Of a DNA stretch of 61,173 bases, positions 45,300 to 54,426 are shown piece after piece. The DNA is from a bacterium (GTDB lineage Bacteria > SZUA-182 > DTGQ01): the NCBI GenBank assembly GCA_040755755.1, contig JBFLZW010000072.1:76574-137746 (forward strand), written 5' to 3'. Below the pieces are notes generated by a model, which saw nothing but the letters and a program-made list of their open reading frames with translations, searched no databases and was not told where the DNA came from. The position numbers and the translations under genes are program-made. Positions within the stretch are counted from its first letter, which is position 1. The number at the start of each line of letters is the position of its first letter.

Positions 45300-47942
45300 A
45301 TGCTAAATACGAATATGAAATCCATGATCGGGAAATTGAATAGAACCTGCCGCAACGCGCTTGATTCAGCGACTAGTCTTTGCCTGTCTCATACCCATTA
45401 TCAGGTGGATATCGAACATTTCCTCATCAAGCTGCTTGAGGTCCCCAATACGGACTTTCAGAAGATTCTCAGGCACTTCGAGATTAACGAAGGCCGTGTC
45501 GTATCGGACCTTACCCTCGCTCTGGAGTTATTCAAGCGGGGGAACGACAGAACTCCCGCTCTGTCGCTACGTCTGTTCCACATGATTCAGTATGCGTGGC
45601 TGGTCGCTTCCGTCGATTTCCAGGCACCTGTCGTCCGATCGGGGCATATCCTGCTCGCTCTCCTATCCGATGATGAGATGGCACGTATCCTGATTCTGAG
45701 CTCCGATGCCTTGAGGAAGATCTCGGTGGAGACGCTGAGCCAGCACCTTCGGGATATAACTTCCGGGTCAAGCGAAGACAAGGATGCCGGAGTAATGGCT
45801 GAGGCGGCAGCCATGCAGGGAACAGGACATACCCCCGCAGTGGGGACCAGGGCCCTTGACCAGTACACCATCAACCTGACTGACAGGGCGCGCAAGGGTG
45901 AGATCGACCCGGTTCTTGGCCGTGATACGGAGATCAGGCAGATGATCGATATTCTGATCCGACGGCGTCAGAATAATCCCATACTCACAGGTGAAGCGGG
46001 CGTGGGCAAGACTGCTGTGGTCGAGGGATTTGCCTTAAAGATTGTCCAGGGAGATGTGCCTCCGCCGCTTCGGAATGTGGAAATCCGCACCCTTGACCTT
46101 GGGCTGCTCCAGGCGGGTGCCGGGATCAAGGGAGAGTTCGAAAACCGGCTCAAGTCGGTCATCACCGAGGTGAAGGCATCGCCCACTCCCATTATCCTGT
46201 TCATCGACGAGGCCCACACCCTTATCGGTGCAGGCGGGGCCGCAGGCTCCGGCGATGCTGCCAATCTGCTCAAGCCTGCCCTGGCCCGTGGAGAGCTGCG
46301 CACCATTGCCGCCACCACCTGGTCGGAATATAAAAAATACTTTGAAAAGGATGCCGCTCTGGCCAGAAGGTTCCAGGTCATCAAGGTTGAGGAGCCGGAT
46401 GAGGAAAAAGCCGTGGTCATGATGCGGGCCATTTCCCCCTTTCTTGAAAAGCATCATCAGGTCATGATAACCGATGCGGCCCTGATCGATGCGGTCCGCC
46501 TGTCCCACCGCTACCTGACCGCCCGGCAACTGCCGGATAAGGCCGTGAGCGTGCTGGATACCGCCTGTGCACGGGTGGCCATTGGTCTGACCACCAGCCC
46601 TCCGGCGGTCGAAGAGGTTACCCGAAGAATCGGCGAGATCGAGCGGGAGATGAAAATCCTGGAGAAGGAATCCCTGATGGGGGGCGATCATGCCGAGCGT
46701 ATGCAGACCCTGTCCGCAGAAAAGGAAGCGGCGCAGGGGAGGCTTGAGGAGCTTACGGCCAGGTGGCAGGGAGAGATGGAGATCGCTCAAAAAATCATCG
46801 GGCTTCGCCGGGAGATTCATGAGGCTTTTGCCAAGGACCCCGCTGACGGCACTTTGGCTGGAAAACGCGAGGCATTGAAGGGGCTTGAGGCGGACCTTGC
46901 CAGGGTGCAGGGCAGCGCCCCCCTGGTCCAGGTTGTGGTTGACTCCAATATCATCTCCGAGGTAATTTCGGGCTGGACCGGTATCCCCACAGGGCGGATG
47001 CTGACCGATGAGATCACCACGGTGCTCAGGATGGGAGAATTGCTCGGTGAGCGGGTCATCGGCCAGGACCACGCCCTGTCAGCCATTGCTCAGAGAATCC
47101 AGACTGCCCATGCAGGTATCGAAGATCCGTCGAAACCGACCGGCGTCTTTCTCTTTGTCGGACCGAGCGGCGTGGGAAAGACCGAGACCGCCCTGGCGAT
47201 TTCGGATCTCCTGTATGGCGGTGAGGAAAATGTAATCACCATCAATATGTCGGAATACCAGGAGGCGCATACGGTTTCAGGGCTGAAAGGCTCGCCTCCG
47301 GGCTATGTCGGCTACGGCGAAGGTGGAGTTTTGACCGAGGCGGTGCGAAAGCGGCCCTACAGTGTAGTGCTTCTCGATGAGGTGGAAAAGGCCCACTCCG
47401 ATGTGATCGAGCTTTTTTACCAGGTCTTTGACAAGGGCACCTTAGAGGATGGCGAGGGCCGGCGGATCGATTTCAAGAATACTCTGATTATCCTGACTTC
47501 CAACCTGGGAACGGATACGATCATGAAGCTGTGCGCCGATGAAGAAACCATGCCCACGCCGGAGAAACTGGCCGAGGTGCTCAGGCCCGAACTGGTCAAG
47601 CACTTCAAGCCTGCCTTTATAGGCCGCCTGATCGTGGTCCCCTATTTTCCGATCACGGACGAGAACATGAAGCGTATCGTGAAGCTGAAGCTTGACAGGA
47701 TCGCCCGGAGAATGTGGGAAAACCGGAACGTCTCGTTCAAGTATGACGACGGCTTGATCGAGGCCATTGCCGGAAGATGCAAAGAGGTAGAGAGCGGGGC
47801 ACGGAATGTGGACCATATCCTGAGCAACACCCTGCTGCCTGAAATGTCCAGGGAATTGCTGGGCCGGATGGCCACGGGTGAGCGGATAGAGGAGGTGAGG
47901 GTAAGCTTGCAGGGGGATGGGTTTGGATTTGAGATAATTTAA
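45300..47942 (+). CDS. tssH: T6SS sheath-recycling ATPase TssH (ClpV)
   Basis: 880 residues from the ATG at 45300, which follows GGAGGG; an upstream frame to 45255 is unlikely. An N domain (HTHYQVDIEHFLIKLLE) is followed by two AAA+ modules. Walker A motifs are GEAGVGKT (231-238) and GPSGVGKT (621-628), with Walker B FIDEAHTLIGAGG in the first and LLDEVEKAH in the second. It unfolds TssB/TssC from contracted sheaths. The ClpV-type signature GYVGYGEGGVLTEAVR is present, which separates it from ClpB. Confidence 0.96.
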   Translation: MLNTNMKSMIGKLNRTCRNALDSATSLCLSHTHYQVDIEHFLIKLLEVPNTDFQKILRHFEINEGRVVSDLTLALELFKRGNDRTPALSLRLFHMIQYAWLVASVDFQAPVVRSGHILLALLSDDEMARILILSSDALRKISVETLSQHLRDITSGSSEDKDAGVMAEAAAMQGTGHTPAVGTRALDQYTINLTDRARKGEIDPVLGRDTEIRQMIDILIRRRQNNPILTGEAGVGKTAVVEGFALKIVQGDVPPPLRNVEIRTLDLGLLQAGAGIKGEFENRLKSVITEVKASPTPIILFIDEAHTLIGAGGAAGSGDAANLLKPALARGELRTIAATTWSEYKKYFEKDAALARRFQVIKVEEPDEEKAVVMMRAISPFLEKHHQVMITDAALIDAVRLSHRYLTARQLPDKAVSVLDTACARVAIGLTTSPPAVEEVTRRIGEIEREMKILEKESLMGGDHAERMQTLSAEKEAAQGRLEELTARWQGEMEIAQKIIGLRREIHEAFAKDPADGTLAGKREALKGLEADLARVQGSAPLVQVVVDSNIISEVISGWTGIPTGRMLTDEITTVLRMGELLGERVIGQDHALSAIAQRIQTAHAGIEDPSKPTGVFLFVGPSGVGKTETALAISDLLYGGEENVITINMSEYQEAHTVSGLKGSPPGYVGYGEGGVLTEAVRKRPYSVVLLDEVEKAHSDVIELFYQVFDKGTLEDGEGRRIDFKNTLIILTSNLGTDTIMKLCADEETMPTPEKLAEVLRPELVKHFKPAFIGRLIVVPYFPITDENMKRIVKLKLDRIARRMWENRNVSFKYDDGLIEAIAGRCKEVESGARNVDHILSNTLLPEMSRELLGRMATGERIEEVRVSLQGDGFGFEII

Positions 47943-48121
47943 GGGGGAAAACAACTACGGGAGCATGCCTGGTGGTTAGTAAATAATAGCCAGGGGAAAA
48001 AATCGAGTGATAATAATCAGGGAGTAGTTTTTCTTTATCATTGATATAACGAGGGTATACCTGGCTCGTGAGAGCCCGCTTTCACGAGTCGATTCCCAAT
48101 ACCCTGCAGGAGGTTGATAGT

Positions 48122-48682
48122 ATGAAATGGACGGACAGTACCAATACCGTAACTCTCTACACCGGCGATACCGGCTTTGAAGCCGGAACCAAGACGCTGA
48201 TAATTTCAACTCACGGTGGATTGAGTGGTAGCTTTACAAAGCCTTACCCTTGCGTTATCAAGTTTGCGACCCCCAAAGGAAGCGCGCTCTGTGCCAGCCT
48301 CCTCGATGCTATTAATGGGAATGTCACCGAGTCGGAAATTGCAATTGGAGGGAAAATAAAGAGTGACGACTATGATCTCGCCTATTTCGAACATGACCCG
48401 TCCAGCAGGAGAATCGAAAGTGCCCTGGCCGGGAATACCGACTACGACGTTCTCACGCTGATGCCAAATAAGAGCTCAAAACTGTCAACAATTTTAACCT
48501 GGCTCAATAGCTGGAAGTTAAAGTACGTTGGCATCCTGTGCCTCTTTTGCCGGGTTACCGGAAACGACGATGATTATACTTTTATCGGAAGGAGGGTTAA
48601 GCATGTTTTGCAGCCCAATCGGATGCAAGTCTTGTCCACGGCGATTGCGCTCGAGCTCAAAGCTAAAGGACTGGTCCACTAG
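48122..48682 (+). CDS. Putative Stv-domain protein, possible T6SS cargo
   Basis: 186 residues from the ATG at 48122, preceded by AGGAGG at 8 nt. No signal peptide. The order LIISTHGG ... PYPCVIKFATPKGSAL ... DYDVLTLM ... GILCLFCR resembles the putative adhesin Stv domain seen in proteins near secretion systems: a His-Gly strand, an aromatic/hydrophobic strand followed by P-x-G, and a late CFFCR-like motif. I cannot confirm the family without a search. Its place between tssH and vgrG, with no obvious immunity partner beyond the toxin-antitoxin genes, makes a secreted cargo or an islet passenger equally possible. Confidence 0.5.
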   Translation: MKWTDSTNTVTLYTGDTGFEAGTKTLIISTHGGLSGSFTKPYPCVIKFATPKGSALCASLLDAINGNVTESEIAIGGKIKSDDYDLAYFEHDPSSRRIESALAGNTDYDVLTLMPNKSSKLSTILTWLNSWKLKYVGILCLFCRVTGNDDDYTFIGRRVKHVLQPNRMQVLSTAIALELKAKGLVH

Positions 48683-48690
48683 GTGGATGA

Positions 48691-48867
48691 TTCATTAAAA
48701 GGGGAAGGCTCTCAGCTAAAGATGCTATCCATCTGGCATATGCCCATTATTCCAAGGCCGGCTTTTTCCTGACCTGTGATGATCAACTCATGAAACAGGC
48801 TAAACAATTAAAACTTGCGATAAGAGTTATGAATCCGGTAGATTATATCAGGGAGGTGATAGTCTAA
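48691..48867 (+). pseudogene. C-terminal remnant of a PIN-domain toxin
   Basis: The frame downstream of a stop at 48688 encodes LSAKDAIHLAYA, GFFLTCDDQLMKQA and NPVDYI, the C-terminal third of a VapC-type PIN domain, with two of its acidic residues (D in AKDA and in TCDDQ). No start codon or N-terminal two thirds is present. The stop shares an A with the next gene's ATG (TAATG). It is a truncated toxin left next to an intact partner gene. Confidence 0.8.
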
Positions 48868-49076
48868 TGTCAAAGGTAGAGATAGCGGACGATACAGAAA
48901 TAAGAATAAGGGGAATAGAAGCCTTAAACAAGGCCCTTGGGCCTACTGCTGCTCTCAGATTTCTAACTCTCCTCCATCGCGAGCCCACTGATTATGTCGA
49001 AATTTCTCGGCGACTTTATGAGGGGCAGACCATAGACGAAATATTTGACCGATCCAGGAAACAGTGGAAAGAATAG
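48867..49076 (+). CDS. Small protein downstream of the PIN remnant, probable antitoxin
   Basis: 69 residues with GGGAGGTG before the ATG. It is helical and charged (IRGIEALNKALGPTAALRFL; YEGQTIDEIFDRSRKQW). Proteins of this form, with a LGP-AA-RFL core, are found next to PIN-domain genes and are annotated as antitoxin-like. The order toxin-then-partner is the reverse of the usual vapBC. It may be an orphan after loss of the PIN gene. Confidence 0.65.
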   Translation: MSKVEIADDTEIRIRGIEALNKALGPTAALRFLTLLHREPTDYVEISRRLYEGQTIDEIFDRSRKQWKE

Positions 49077-49120
49077 CCACGAATCAGGTGAATCGTAGGG
49101 GCACACATATATGGAATAGA

Positions 49121-49143
49121 AAAGCAGCTTTTTCCACTGCTTT
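49121..49143. terminator. Hairpin between convergent toxin-antitoxin genes
   Basis: AAAGCAG (49121-49127) and CTGCTTT (49137-49143) form a seven-pair stem with a 9-nt loop. It sits between the ends of the plus-strand antitoxin-like gene and minus-strand higA, and could terminate both. Confidence 0.4.
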
Positions 49144-49170
49144 ACCCTTATGCGATCAGGGGATAACTGA

Positions 49171-49485
49171 TTAAGCTGCATCCAGTGGATGAATCTGAGA
49201 TAGCTCTTTATGATAGCGCTGTTCAGACTGCCAGAGGTCCCGTGCGCGTTGTGCATCGAGCCAGAATTCAGGCGAATTTCCAAAGAGACGGGATAATCTT
49301 AAGGCCATGATGGGAGTAACGGCACGCCGCTCTCTTAACAGCTCATTAATGGTCTGGCGTGATACACCCAAGGCAGCAGCCAGGGATGAAACAGTCAGCC
49401 TATAGTCAGGCATGAAATCTTCCCTGAGCATCTCTCCAGGGTGTGTTGGCGGAATTTCTCGTTTGGTTGTGTTTGGTATAGCCAT
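49171..49485 (-). CDS. higA: HigA-family antitoxin
   Basis: 104 residues. The N-terminal THPGEMLREDF and the helix-turn-helix LAAALGVSRQTINELL are the VapI/HigA signature, followed by LSRLFGNSPEFWLDAQ. HigA proteins bind the HigB toxin and repress the operon. It starts 2 nt after the higB stop, so the order is toxin first, as is normal for higBA. Confidence 0.93.
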   Translation of the reverse strand: MAIPNTTKREIPPTHPGEMLREDFMPDYRLTVSSLAAALGVSRQTINELLRERRAVTPIMALRLSRLFGNSPEFWLDAQRARDLWQSEQRYHKELSQIHPLDAA

Positions 49486-49487
49486 TG

Positions 49488-49796
49488 TTATGCTCCGTAA
49501 TGGAAATTTGTTCCCTCATGGTAATCGGTTATTTCAACATCATATGCATCACCGTTAAGGAAACGGAAACAAATACGCCATTGCTCGTTGACGGATAATG
49601 AAAATTGTCCCTCTCTATCTCCTGTAAGGGCATGTAAGCGATTGCTTGGGGGTACTCTGAGATCATTCAAAGTTGCTGCCAAATCGATATACTCCAGACG
49701 CCTTATAGCCCTTCTGATCAAGCTCGGTGGCAGTCGTTTTGATTTACCCGTTGTAAAGAGCTGTTGTGTTTCTTTATCGGCGAATGTTTTTATCAT
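49488..49796 (-). CDS. higB: HigB-family toxin
   Basis: 102 residues of the RelE/HigB superfamily. Motifs include FTTGKSKRLP near the N-terminus, LHALTGDREGQFSLSVNEQWRICFRF and the final VEITDYH. HigB cleaves mRNA on the ribosome. A perfect palindrome lies just upstream, a likely HigA site. The pair is read toward the T6SS core genes and is divergent from vgrG. Confidence 0.93.
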   Translation of the reverse strand: MIKTFADKETQQLFTTGKSKRLPPSLIRRAIRRLEYIDLAATLNDLRVPPSNRLHALTGDREGQFSLSVNEQWRICFRFLNGDAYDVEITDYHEGTNFHYGA

Positions 49797-49811
49797 CTAT
49801 GAATGATAACT

Positions 49812-49823
49812 CGTCACGTGACG
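49812..49823. promoter_or_regulatory. Perfect 12-bp palindrome upstream of higB
   Basis: CGTCACGTGACG lies 16 nt upstream of the higB ATG. It suits a HigA operator that autoregulates higBA. The 241-base gap to vgrG also must hold the vgrG promoter. Confidence 0.5.
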
Positions 49824-50037
49824 GGTGTCAATGATTGAATCTTAAGATAAGGTTTTCAAATATTGGCCATTTATGATAAAATTTAGTATAAGCAAATAGA
49901 TGATGTCAAGCTAATAGCTCTCAATCGCCGTGATTTCTTTGGAGAGAAAGTGTCATAATGGCTTTGGCAGGGGCATTTTAAATACCGGATACACCAAAGA
50001 GGTAAGTTTCGATCCAGCAAGAAAGGGAGAAATCCTT

Positions 50038-52218
50038 ATGCCATACACACAAGATGACAGACTGATAGCCATCGATACCCCTCTGGGGAAGGATGTGCTG
50101 TTGCTTTCGGGGTTTCGTGGGGCAGAAGGGCTCTCCTGCCTGTTCGGGTTTGAGCTGGACCTGCTCTCGGAGAACCATAAGATAACATTTGAGGATATCA
50201 TCGGCAAACCCGCGACCATATCCATTGCCCTGGCAGACGGGGACAAGCGCTATTTTCATGGCCTTATAGCGCGTTTTTCCCAAGGGCGGGGCGGAGGTGA
50301 AGCCGGAGGAGGAGACCCCCGCTTTTCCCATTACCGGGCCACGCTGGTTCCCTGGTTATGGCTGCTTACCATGACCGCAGATTCCCGGATATTTCAGAAG
50401 CTCTCCGTGCCGGACATTGTGGAGAAGATCTTTCAGGAAAAAGGCTTTTCCGACTTCACCATGAAGCTCCACGGCAGTTTTGCGCCGAGGGAATATTGTG
50501 TCCAGTACCGGGAGACGGACTTCAACTTCGTATCACGCCTCCTTGAAGAAGAAGGCATCTATTACTACTTCGAGCACGAGAATGGAAAGCATACCCTGAT
50601 TATGGCCGATGCCCCCCAGGAGCATAAGCCCTGCCCGAAGCAGAAAACCGCCCGTTATCAACTGAGCGCCGGCGGCCTGCTGGAGGAGGATGTCATCACC
50701 GCTCTGGAGAGGGTTCAGGAGATCAGGCCCGGTAAGTATTCGCTGAATGCCTACAATTTCGAGATCCCCAATACCGGCCTGGAGGTGAATGTCCCCGGCA
50801 TGTACAAGCTGGGACCCGGAGAGCGGGAAATCTACGACTATCCCGGATCCTATGCCAAAAAAACAGAAGGTGACCGGATAGCCAAGATCCGCATGGAGGA
50901 AGAGGAGGCAAAGATCACCACCCTGCGCGGGTCGAGCACATGCCGGGCCTTCAGCAGCGGATACCGATTCGGGCTCTCTCACTTTTACCGGGATGACCTG
51001 AACAATAAAGATTATGTCCTCACCTCGCTGGATCACGAGGCAAGCCAGGGGTTGGAACGGGAAGCAGAGCTTCTCTATCGCAATAACTTTACCGCTATTC
51101 CCTTCGATGTGCCCTACCGCCCGCCTCTTTCCACCCCAAAGCCGGTGGTTCGGGGCAGCCAGACCGCAATCGTGGTGGGCCCTGGCGGCGAGGAGATCTA
51201 TACCGACCAGTATGGCCGGGTCAAGGTCCAGTTTCACTGGGACAGGGAAGGAAAGAAGGATGAAAAAAGCTCCTGCTGGATCCGGGTCAGTCAGCTCTGG
51301 GCAGGTGCGGGATGGGGAGCCATGTATATCCCCCGGATTGGGCATGAGGTCATCGTCGATTTCCTTGAAGGCGACCCTGATCAGCCCATAATCACCGGTC
51401 GAGTGTACCACGGCATCAATATGCCGCCCTATGCGCTCCCGGCTGAAAAAACCAAAAGCACAATCAAGTCGGATTCGTCCCTCGGCGGGGGAGGTTCCAA
51501 CGAGCTTCGCTTCGAGGACAAGAAGGGGGAAGAGGAAATCTTCATCCACGCTGAGAAGGATGAGAACATTGTCGTTAAAAATGATCAGACCATTGTCGTT
51601 GGCAATGACAGGGCCGAGTCCATCGGGCGAGACCGAAGTCTTGAGGTAGGGCGCGACAAGTCGGAAAAAGTGGGGCGAAATAAGACGATTCAGGTGATCG
51701 CTGAGCATACCGAACAGATTGGCGCCGGGATGAATATTATGGTAGGCTCGAATCTCACCGAGTCCGTGGCTGTCAACTATGCCGAGACAGTGGGTGCGGC
51801 TATGGAGCTTACTGTGGGAGGAGCACTGGCTATCACGGTCGGCGCGGCCATGTCTGAAACGGTCGGCGGTGCCAAAGTCGAGTCAATCGGGGCGGCCAAA
51901 TCGGAAAACGTTGGGGGAGTGAGCTCATTAAATGTTGGAAATAACCTCACTGAGTCAGTAGGGAAAGATAGAGTCATCCAAATTGGCAAAGATTTAAAGG
52001 AGAATATTGGCGGCCAGCATAATGAATCGGTTACCAAGGAGTATATCCTCCAGGCAAAGAAAATACAGCTTGTAGCCAGTGACGAGATTACTATCAAGAC
52101 AGGAAAAGCGGAAATAATCCTGAAAAAGAGTGGCGATATCACGGTTAAAGGTAAGAAAATCAATATCAAGGGAAGTGGGGATGTAATTATCAAGGGCAGT
52201 AAAATTAAGGAGAATTAA
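50038..52218 (+). CDS. vgrG: T6SS spike protein VgrG (TssI)
   Basis: 726 residues from the ATG at 50038 (AAAGGGAG upstream); an earlier open frame to 49930 does not resemble VgrG. The gp27-like part has YCVQYRETDFNFVSRLLEEEGIYYYFEHE (in part: ETDFNFVSRLLEEEGIYYYF), and the gp5 OB-fold has YGRVKVQFHWDR ... SQLWAGAGWGAMYIPRIGHEV. After ~500 comes a long repeat of roughly eight-residue V-G-x units (ETVGAAMELTVGGAL), forming an extended triple-stranded beta-helix, ending in ITVKGKKINIKGSGDVIIKG. No effector domain is fused at the C-terminus, so toxins must attach through the tip or adaptors encoded downstream. Confidence 0.97.
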   Translation: MPYTQDDRLIAIDTPLGKDVLLLSGFRGAEGLSCLFGFELDLLSENHKITFEDIIGKPATISIALADGDKRYFHGLIARFSQGRGGGEAGGGDPRFSHYRATLVPWLWLLTMTADSRIFQKLSVPDIVEKIFQEKGFSDFTMKLHGSFAPREYCVQYRETDFNFVSRLLEEEGIYYYFEHENGKHTLIMADAPQEHKPCPKQKTARYQLSAGGLLEEDVITALERVQEIRPGKYSLNAYNFEIPNTGLEVNVPGMYKLGPGEREIYDYPGSYAKKTEGDRIAKIRMEEEEAKITTLRGSSTCRAFSSGYRFGLSHFYRDDLNNKDYVLTSLDHEASQGLEREAELLYRNNFTAIPFDVPYRPPLSTPKPVVRGSQTAIVVGPGGEEIYTDQYGRVKVQFHWDREGKKDEKSSCWIRVSQLWAGAGWGAMYIPRIGHEVIVDFLEGDPDQPIITGRVYHGINMPPYALPAEKTKSTIKSDSSLGGGGSNELRFEDKKGEEEIFIHAEKDENIVVKNDQTIVVGNDRAESIGRDRSLEVGRDKSEKVGRNKTIQVIAEHTEQIGAGMNIMVGSNLTESVAVNYAETVGAAMELTVGGALAITVGAAMSETVGGAKVESIGAAKSENVGGVSSLNVGNNLTESVGKDRVIQIGKDLKENIGGQHNESVTKEYILQAKKIQLVASDEITIKTGKAEIILKKSGDITVKGKKINIKGSGDVIIKGSKIKEN

Positions 52219-52223
52219 AAAAG

Positions 52224-52730
52224 ATGCAAACTACGATGACTAAACCGCTGGACCTTGGCATGGTGTGGTCTCCTGAAATAAAAAACTTCTGTGTCGGCTG
52301 GATCGTTGAAATAACCGAGAATGGCCAGGCACTGGTGGATTTTCCCGGCAACCTGATGGGACCTGTCAAAGCCCGCTCGATCATGGCGTCACCTGCAAAG
52401 CCAGACAGCTATGATCAGGAAAACCCTTCCGTCCTGCTGGTATTCGAAAAGGGAAATTCCACCTTGCCTATTATCGTTGGCATCATTCACGACAAACTCT
52501 ATCCGGATCCTCCTTCGGATGAGATGGTGCTATCTGTGGACCGGCCCCGTGAAGGTATTCTGGATGGCCAGAAGATGGTCTTGGAGGCCAGGGAAGAGAT
52601 TGTGCTGCGCTGCGGCAAAAGTTCGGTGATGCTCAGAAAAGATGGCAAAGTCGTAGTCAAAGGAACTCAGATTGTGAGCCGGGCCTCTGCCGTAAACAAA
52701 ATCAAAGGCGCCGCGGTAAAGATCAATTAA
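52224..52730 (+). CDS. DUF6484 protein of the VgrG cassette
   Basis: 168 residues, 5 nt after vgrG. VGWIVEITENGQALVDFPGN and PSVLLVFEKGNSTLPIIVGI match the DUF6484 family found between vgrG and PAAR/DUF4150 genes. The second half (EARIEIVLRCGKSSVMLRKDGKVVVKG-like; here EEIVLRCGKSSVMLRKDG) resembles a VgrG beta-helix tail. It may cap or extend the spike. The role is inferred from position and the spike-like sequence. Confidence 0.75.
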   Translation: MQTTMTKPLDLGMVWSPEIKNFCVGWIVEITENGQALVDFPGNLMGPVKARSIMASPAKPDSYDQENPSVLLVFEKGNSTLPIIVGIIHDKLYPDPPSDEMVLSVDRPREGILDGQKMVLEAREEIVLRCGKSSVMLRKDGKVVVKGTQIVSRASAVNKIKGAAVKIN

Positions 52731-52775
52731 TACCTGACAACTGATAATTAATGATTGGTTCAAGGAGAGTTTTTC

Positions 52776-53231
52776 ATGGCAGTAACCGTCGGAGTGAATA
52801 ATCTTTCGGTAGTCCATAAGGATAGTGGAGGCGTGACCATAGCCTTCCCCGATGTGTGCAAGACTCCAAGCCCTGCCGGTCCTGTCCCCATTCCCTATCC
52901 GAACATTGCCAAATCCTCCGATACGGCGAAGGGGAGTAAAAAGGTGAAGTGCGATGGCAATCCCATCTGCCTCAAGGACTCGAATTTCAGCATGAGCACC
53001 GGCGATGAGGCCGGGAGTGCGGGAGGCGTCGTCTCAAGTAAGACCAAGGGCAAGGCTGAGTTTGTAAATTTTTCCTTCGATGTTATGGTCGAAGGGAAAA
53101 ATGTAGCCCGCGCCTTTGACTTGATGCTCCATAACGACAAAAACACCCCGCCCTTTCCCGTGATGCAGGGGCCGGTGGTGGCAGCGGGAGATGATAAGCC
53201 CGTTTGCTACCTGTGTGGGGAAGAATTTTAA
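52776..53231 (+). CDS. PAAR-like tip protein (DUF4150)
   Basis: 151 residues from the ATG at 52776 after CAAGGAGAG. DUF4150 motifs include PDVCKTPSPAGPVPIPYPN, CDGNPICLKDSNFSMSTGDEAG and NFSFDVMVEGKNV, and the end CYLCGEEF adds a possible metal site. DUF4150 proteins sharpen the VgrG tip and carry effectors, here without a fused toxin. The stop overlaps the next ATG by one base (TAATG). Confidence 0.92.
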   Translation: MAVTVGVNNLSVVHKDSGGVTIAFPDVCKTPSPAGPVPIPYPNIAKSSDTAKGSKKVKCDGNPICLKDSNFSMSTGDEAGSAGGVVSSKTKGKAEFVNFSFDVMVEGKNVARAFDLMLHNDKNTPPFPVMQGPVVAAGDDKPVCYLCGEEF

Positions 53232-54406
53232 TGAGCATCGCTCATCCGATGGATACTATTGTCATTACCGGCAGAGGCATGGTTTCCTCTTTGGGACATG
53301 ATGTGGTCACGGGTTGTGCTGCCGCGAGAGCCGGGATTGTTCGGGCAGAGCAACTTGATTACCCGGTCCGTTCACCTGAAGATGGAGAAATTGAAAATGC
53401 CATTGGTCATCCGGTCCCCCTATTGACTGAGGGTTTTGAGGGACCTGCCCGGCTGCTCAGGCTCGTTCAGGCAGGTCTGGCTGACTTACAGAAGCAGGCA
53501 GCGGGCTTGCCCTGGCTGTCATTCCGCGTTAGATGCTACCTCTCACTGCCGAATCCCTTGAGACCTCATACGGGAATTCCGCTCGACATGGAGGAAAAGG
53601 ATCGGCAGGCACAAATTGAGGAATCCCAGGAGGCTGAAAAAGAACCTCCAAATGCGGACCTTGCGCAACGGATACTCCAGGAAGCTGCCCGGCTCAGTGG
53701 ATGGCAGGGCGATCTTCCCCTCCTCCAGTTTGTGACAACTTCAGGCAATCCTGGCGTAGCTGAAGCCCTGGGAAGGGCTATTGAAGATTTATCTCAAGGG
53801 AAAATCGATCTGGCTCTGATTGGGGGAATCGACTCTCTCCTTGATGAGGATACCCTGGCATGGTTGGAGAGCAGGGGACGTTTCAAGACTCCAAGCACTC
53901 CATCCGGTCTTCAACCGGGCGAAGCCGGGGCGTTTTTGCTGGTGGAAACTCTGCAAAGTGCACGGGCAAGAGGAGCTCATGCACTTGCTGTTGTGCAGAA
54001 AATTTGCCTGACTCAGGATGCCGGGACACTGCTGACAGGAGAGCCTCCGCTCGGCGCCGGTTTAGCGGAAGCTCTTATCGGCCTCACCGAAAGTGCGGAC
54101 TGGGATAAAGCTCAGCAGACAGTCTGGCTGATCACTGATCAGAACGGTGAATCTTACCGGGCAATAGAGTGGGGCAATGCTCTTATTCGGCTGCGGGCGC
54201 GCTCATCGGTATTTGCAAATCCGCTCCTGTGGTATCCGGCTGCCTCATTTGGTGACACCGGCGCTGCCAGTGGTGCGGTAGCCATCTGCATGGCGACCGG
54301 GGCATTTGTGCGCAATTATGCTCCAGCTCCAAAAGTAATAGTCACATCCTCGTCGGAAGGTCCGCTCCGGGCAGCAATTCTTTTAGCGGCATATTCCACA
54401 AAATAA
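53231..54406 (+). CDS. Ketosynthase-fold protein without the catalytic cysteine, T6SS cassette
   Basis: 391 residues. The N-terminus (VITGRGMVSSLGHDV) and the middle block (GKIDLALIGGIDSLLDEDTL; FKTPSTPSGLQPGEAGAFLL) are those of beta-ketoacyl synthases. Where ketosynthases have the nucleophile (TACSS) this protein has TTSGNPG, so it lacks the active Cys. The C-terminal DTGAASG part is recognisable, but the second His of the triad is not evident. Proteins of this kind recur beside DUF4150 and DUF2169 genes. A chaperone or scaffold for effector loading is more likely than fatty-acid synthesis; this is inference. Confidence 0.75.
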   Translation: MSIAHPMDTIVITGRGMVSSLGHDVVTGCAAARAGIVRAEQLDYPVRSPEDGEIENAIGHPVPLLTEGFEGPARLLRLVQAGLADLQKQAAGLPWLSFRVRCYLSLPNPLRPHTGIPLDMEEKDRQAQIEESQEAEKEPPNADLAQRILQEAARLSGWQGDLPLLQFVTTSGNPGVAEALGRAIEDLSQGKIDLALIGGIDSLLDEDTLAWLESRGRFKTPSTPSGLQPGEAGAFLLVETLQSARARGAHALAVVQKICLTQDAGTLLTGEPPLGAGLAEALIGLTESADWDKAQQTVWLITDQNGESYRAIEWGNALIRLRARSSVFANPLLWYPAASFGDTGAASGAVAICMATGAFVRNYAPAPKVIVTSSSEGPLRAAILLAAYSTK

Positions 54407-54426
54407 GCATGAGGGATTAGAAGAAC

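Noticed and set aside
46035-47072. A 345-codon minus-strand frame opposite tssH
   Set aside because: A shadow of the AAA+ coding sequence caused by GC-rich third positions.
50533-51708. A 391-codon minus-strand frame opposite vgrG
   Set aside because: No ribosome site or family resemblance; vgrG motifs on the plus strand explain the interval.
53231-54406. Ketosynthase gene as part of fatty-acid or polyketide synthesis
   Set aside because: The nucleophilic Cys is missing and all neighbours are T6SS cassette genes.
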